From NCBI RefSeq assembly GCF_036059255.1, contig NZ_CP107947.1:1550001-1614000 (forward strand): DNA of 64,000 nucleotides, written 5' to 3'. Below, in pieces: positions 61,564-64,000 of this stretch. The notes below the pieces were generated by a model, which saw only the letters and a list, made by a program, of their open reading frames with translations, was not told where the DNA came from and searched no databases. A program made the translations under genes and the position numbers. Numbering within the stretch: position 1 is the stretch's first letter; the number at the start of each line of letters is the position of its first letter. Source of the DNA: Micromonospora sp. NBC_00389. GTDB lineage: Bacteria; Actinomycetota; Actinomycetes; Mycobacteriales; Micromonosporaceae.

Positions 61564-62220
61564 TCAGGCGGTGGCGAAGGCGGCGCGGCGGCGGGCGTCG
61601 ACCTCGGCGGCGAGTTCCGGGGCGCGTTCCAGCGCCTCCCGGTAGCCGCAGGCGGCGAGCCAGTTGGCCAGCATCAGGTGGCCGCCCTCGGTGAGCACCG
61701 ACTCCGGGTGGAACTGGACGCCCTCGATCGGCAGCGTCCGGTGCCGCATCGCCATCACCACGCCGGAGCCGGTCCAGCCGGTGACCTCCAGCTCGTCGGG
61801 GAGCGTCTCGGGCAGCACGGCCAGCGAGTGGTAGCGGGTGGCGGTGAACGGGTCGGGCAGCCCGGCGAGTACGCCGACGGAGTGGTGCCGTACCTCGGAG
61901 GTCTTGCCGTGCAGCAGCTCGGGGGCGCGGGTCACGGTCGCCCCGAACGCCTCGCCGATCGCCTGGTGGCCGAGGCAGACGCCGAAGATCGGTAGCTCGC
62001 CCGCGTACTCCCGGATGACGTCCAGGCAGATGCCGGCCCGGTCGGGGCTGCCCGGCCCGGGTGAGAGCAGGATGCCGGCCGCGCCCATTTTGCCCACCTC
62101 GGCGACGTCGATCTCGTCGTTGCGGCGGACCTCGCAGTCCACCCCGAGCTGGCCCAGATACTGCACCAGGTTGAAGACGAACGAGTCGTAGTTGTCGATC
62201 ACCAGGACGCGCATGGTCAC
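61564..62220 (-). CDS. pabA: Anthranilate/aminodeoxychorismate synthase glutamine amidotransferase
   Basis: 218 aa from GTG 62220 (ATG 62214 possible). The class I amidotransferase supplies ammonia for p-aminobenzoate or anthranilate. Motifs: VLVIDNYDSFVFNLVQYLGQ, LLSPGPGSPDRAG (oxyanion loop), GVCLGHQAIGEAFGATVTRA with catalytic Cys, and GVQFHPESVLTEGG with His and Glu. Position next to pknB is conserved in actinobacteria (trpG/pabA). It overlaps the upstream 94-aa gene as GTGA. The synthase subunit (PabB or TrpE) is not in this window. Confidence 0.95.
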   Translation of the reverse strand: MTMRVLVIDNYDSFVFNLVQYLGQLGVDCEVRRNDEIDVAEVGKMGAAGILLSPGPGSPDRAGICLDVIREYAGELPIFGVCLGHQAIGEAFGATVTRAPELLHGKTSEVRHHSVGVLAGLPDPFTATRYHSLAVLPETLPDELEVTGWTGSGVVMAMRHRTLPIEGVQFHPESVLTEGGHLMLANWLAACGYREALERAPELAAEVDARRRAAFATA

Positions 62221-62501
62221 CTGTTCGGGGAGGATGGCGCGGGGTTGTTCTGGTCGGTGTCGTAGGGCAGATCGTGCTCGTCGCTGGCCGGGGTCTCCCC
62301 GGTCACCGCGTCACCGCCGCCCGGGTCTCCCGGGACGCCGGAGTCCTGGGTGACCTGCACATCGTCGAAGGGCAGCAGTGGCTCGGCCCACGGGAAGGCC
62401 ACATACCAGAGCAGGGCCACCGCGGCGGCGGCGAGCAGCACCGAGCCGGTCAGCTTGCCGGCCAGGCCGAACGGCAGTTTGCGCCAGATGAACGCGTACA
62501 T
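62217..62501 (-). CDS. Small membrane protein of the sortase operon
   Basis: 94 aa. ATG 62501. One transmembrane helix (KLTGSVLLAAAAVALLWYVA, residues ~16-35) is followed by FPWAEPLLPFDDVQV and an acidic, disordered tail rich in Asp, Pro and Gly. I recognise it only as a recurrent small gene next to actinobacterial class E sortases, and cannot assign a function. It is three bases after the sortase and overlaps pabA by four. Confidence 0.8.
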   Translation of the reverse strand: MYAFIWRKLPFGLAGKLTGSVLLAAAAVALLWYVAFPWAEPLLPFDDVQVTQDSGVPGDPGGGDAVTGETPASDEHDLPYDTDQNNPAPSSPNR

Positions 62502-62504
62502 CGG

Positions 62505-64000
62505 TCAGCCCCCCAGCTCCGCCGGGCGGCCCGCCGACTTGGGTTGGGTCCGGTCCAGCTCGGCGTGGATGATCAGGCGCTGGTAGTTGTCGAACTTCGG
62601 GTTGCAGGTGGTCAGGGTGAGCATCCGCTTGGTCGGCTTCTTGTCCGGTTCGCCGGGTACCGGGGCCACCACCTCGACCTGGGTCGGCTTGACGATCCTG
62701 GACTGCGACACCCGGTAGACGTACCAGTCGGTCTTGCCCTCGACCACGATGGCGTCGCCGTCGTTCAACTCGTCCAGCCGCCAGAAGGTGGCCCGGTTGC
62801 GGTGGCCGGCGACGGAGAAGTTGCCGACCTGGCCGGGCAGCGCGCTGGTCGGGTAATGGCCTGGGGCGTACCGGATGTCGGCCTGGGTGACGCCCTCGAC
62901 GACCACCCAGTTCTTGTCGAGCTTGGGGATGTAGAGCCCCGCGATCGGCTTGCCGCGCACCGGTGGTGACGGTTTGACGCTGGGGGTGGCGGCTGACGGG
63001 ACGACCGTCGGGTCGTCGGTCGGGCCCCACGCCTGGGCGAGCTCCTGGCTGAGGTCGTTCTGGTGGGCGTCGACGATGGCCGACTTGCCCCAGACCTCGT
63101 AGCCGGCGAAGAGCAGCACCACCAGGCCGAAGGTGATCAGGACTTCGCCGGTGACCCGGATGCCGGAGCGCAGTCGGGAGCCGAGCGACGGGCGGGTGAG
63201 CTCCGAGTAGACGCTCTTGTAGCCCTCGCCGGTCTGGTGCGGCCGGAGTTGGACCACCCGCTCGCCACGTCGAGGCCGGGGCGGCTCGGCGGCGCTGTCC
63301 TCGGCACCGGCCGGCTCGTCGGGGGTCGCCGTGCGGGGGACGGCACCCATCAGCGCGGTGGAGTCCATGGCCGGCGGGCGGGTCGAGGGCCTGGCGGGCA
63401 CGGCCGGGATCAGCTGGGTGGCGGCCGGGTCAGCGGCGCGATCCGGTGCGGCCGGAGAGACCGGGGCTGCCGGGGAGCCGGTCGCCCGCGCGGGACCGGG
63501 GCCGACCTTGGGAATGAACGCGGTCGGCGCGTCGCCACCCGACGGGGCCGGGCTACGGGGCGCCGCCGGCGGGGTCGGGGTAGCGGGGGTCGGCGGCCGG
63601 GTCGGGGCGTTGCCGGGGGCAGCCGGCCGGACCGGTCCCTGGCTGGGTGTGGTCGGTCGACCGGGGACGGCGGGAGGATGGCTGGACCCGCCGCCGGGCG
63701 AGCCGAGCCCAGCGGCTGCGGCACCGGGCCAGGGCGGCGGGGCTTCGGCGCCCGGGTGGCCCGGGGCACGCTGCGGGTCGGGTCGGGTCGCGCTCGGCTG
63801 GGCCGGGCGCTCGCTGCGCGGAGGGTGCTCGGTGCGGCTGGCCGGCGGCCGGGCCGACCGGTCGTCCCGGGAGGAAGGACCGGCGGCACCCGGCGGCTCG
63901 GGGCCGGCCGGCGGTCGGGTCGCGCGGGATCGGGTGGGCAGCACGGGATCGGGCCAGTTGCCGGTGGCGCCAGGCCGGCCCGGTGTCGGCTCAGGCTGGT
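62505..64000 (-). CDS. Class E sortase, 5' end beyond the window
   Basis: At least 479 aa (from GTG 63944), but the frame remains open to the window edge with similar Pro-rich composition, so the true start is probably outside. The catalytic C-terminal half: a transmembrane helix ([20 protein letters not shown]) and then sortase motifs [19 protein letters not shown] (catalytic His), [33 protein letters not shown] with TLxTC and catalytic Cys, and the Arg in NYQRL. Sortases anchor LPxTG/LAxTG proteins to peptidoglycan. The cytosolic N-part is about 230 residues of Pro/Ala/Arg-rich low complexity, far longer than usual for SrtE. Confidence 0.93.
   Translation of the reverse strand, partial: QPEPTPGRPGATGNWPDPVLPTRSRATRPPAGPEPPGAAGPSSRDDRSARPPASRTEHPPRSERPAQPSATRPDPQRAPGHPGAEAPPPWPGAAAAGLGSPGGGSSHPPAVPGRPTTPSQGPVRPAAPGNAPTRPPTPATPTPPAAPRSPAPSGGDAPTAFIPKVGPGPARATGSPAAPVSPAAPDRAADPAATQLIPAVPARPSTRPPAMDSTALMGAVPRTATPDEPAGAEDSAAEPPRPRRGERVVQLRPHQTGEGYKSVYSELTRPSLGSRLRSGIRVTGEVLITFGLVVLLFAGYEVWGKSAIVDAHQNDLSQELAQAWGPTDDPTVVPSAATPSVKPSPPVRGKPIAGLYIPKLDKNWVVVEGVTQADIRYAPGHYPTSALPGQVGNFSVAGHRNRATFWRLDELNDGDAIVVEGKTDWYVYRVSQSRIVKPTQVEVVAPVPGEPDKKPTKRMLTLTTCNPKFDNYQRLIIHAELDRTQPKSAGRPAELGG

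Overview
The window is very GC-rich (about 70% or more by eye), densely coded actinobacterial chromosome. The closest match I can suggest from memory is Micromonospora or a relative in the Micromonosporaceae. The main reasons are the oriC-proximal cell-wall and phosphorylation block at 51.5-64 kb (tRNA-Leu, fhaA, fhaB, pstP, rodA, pbpA, pknA, pknB, pabA), GTG starts, ATGA/GTGA overlaps, an XRE/DUF397 regulator pair and a class E sortase. I see no transposase, prophage, integron or CRISPR array. The genus is inference only.

Layout. 0-2.5 kb: HxlR regulator divergent from an unusual SDR protein, a methyltransferase and a small unknown gene. 2.5-11.2 kb: a giant P-type ATPase divergent from an MFS exporter, a GAP-family membrane protein, an NAD(P)-binding protein, a 64-aa membrane protein and a YbaK-type deacylase, then a near-consensus parS site. 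11.2-14.7 kb (minus strand): FrnE-like DsbA, SufE, a CBS-pair protein and proS. 14.9-19.6 kb: SGNH hydrolase, an amidohydrolase-like fragment, rhodanese SseA, a SigE-family sigma factor coupled to a membrane-anchored partner, and a TetR gene. 19.7-22.6 kb: flavin monooxygenase with a clear palindromic operator, VanZ-like protein and an MFS exporter. 22.7-27.4 kb: a two-gene Hsp90-like / TPR operon. 27.5-34.2 kb: TetR, biotin carboxylase, HMG-CoA lyase, acyl-CoA carboxylase beta and acyl-CoA dehydrogenase, a Liu/Acu-like branched-chain acyl-CoA pathway interrupted by an opposite-strand snapalysin-like protease. 34.3-40.2 kb: XRE-STAND regulator, MarR/YceI divergent pair and a glutamate-cysteine-ligase-like enzyme. 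40.3-44.5 kb: membrane proteins and two kinase-less PASTA proteins. 45.1-51.4 kb: XRE/DUF397 pair, unknown small genes, a secreted subtilisin with a P-domain, and a WecG-type glycosyltransferase coupled to an epimerase. 51.5-64 kb: tRNA-Leu and the STPK/cell-wall block, ending in a sortase gene open to the window edge.

How genes work together. PknA and PknB (PASTA sensor kinase), PstP and the FHA adaptors FhaA/FhaB form the Ser/Thr phosphorylation circuit that controls RodA/PbpA cell-wall synthesis in actinobacteria. Two stand-alone PASTA membrane proteins about 16 kb away may act on the same ligands. The 27.5-34.2 kb genes fit degradation of leucine or a related branched acyl-CoA, but no biotin carrier domain is encoded with them.

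Most noteworthy: the P-type ATPase looks like a dead P1B-type half fused to an active pump; the SDR at 517 has lost its catalytic triad; a 15/16 parS match lies at 11179; and the Hsp90/TPR operon resembles a dedicated chaperone-partner system.
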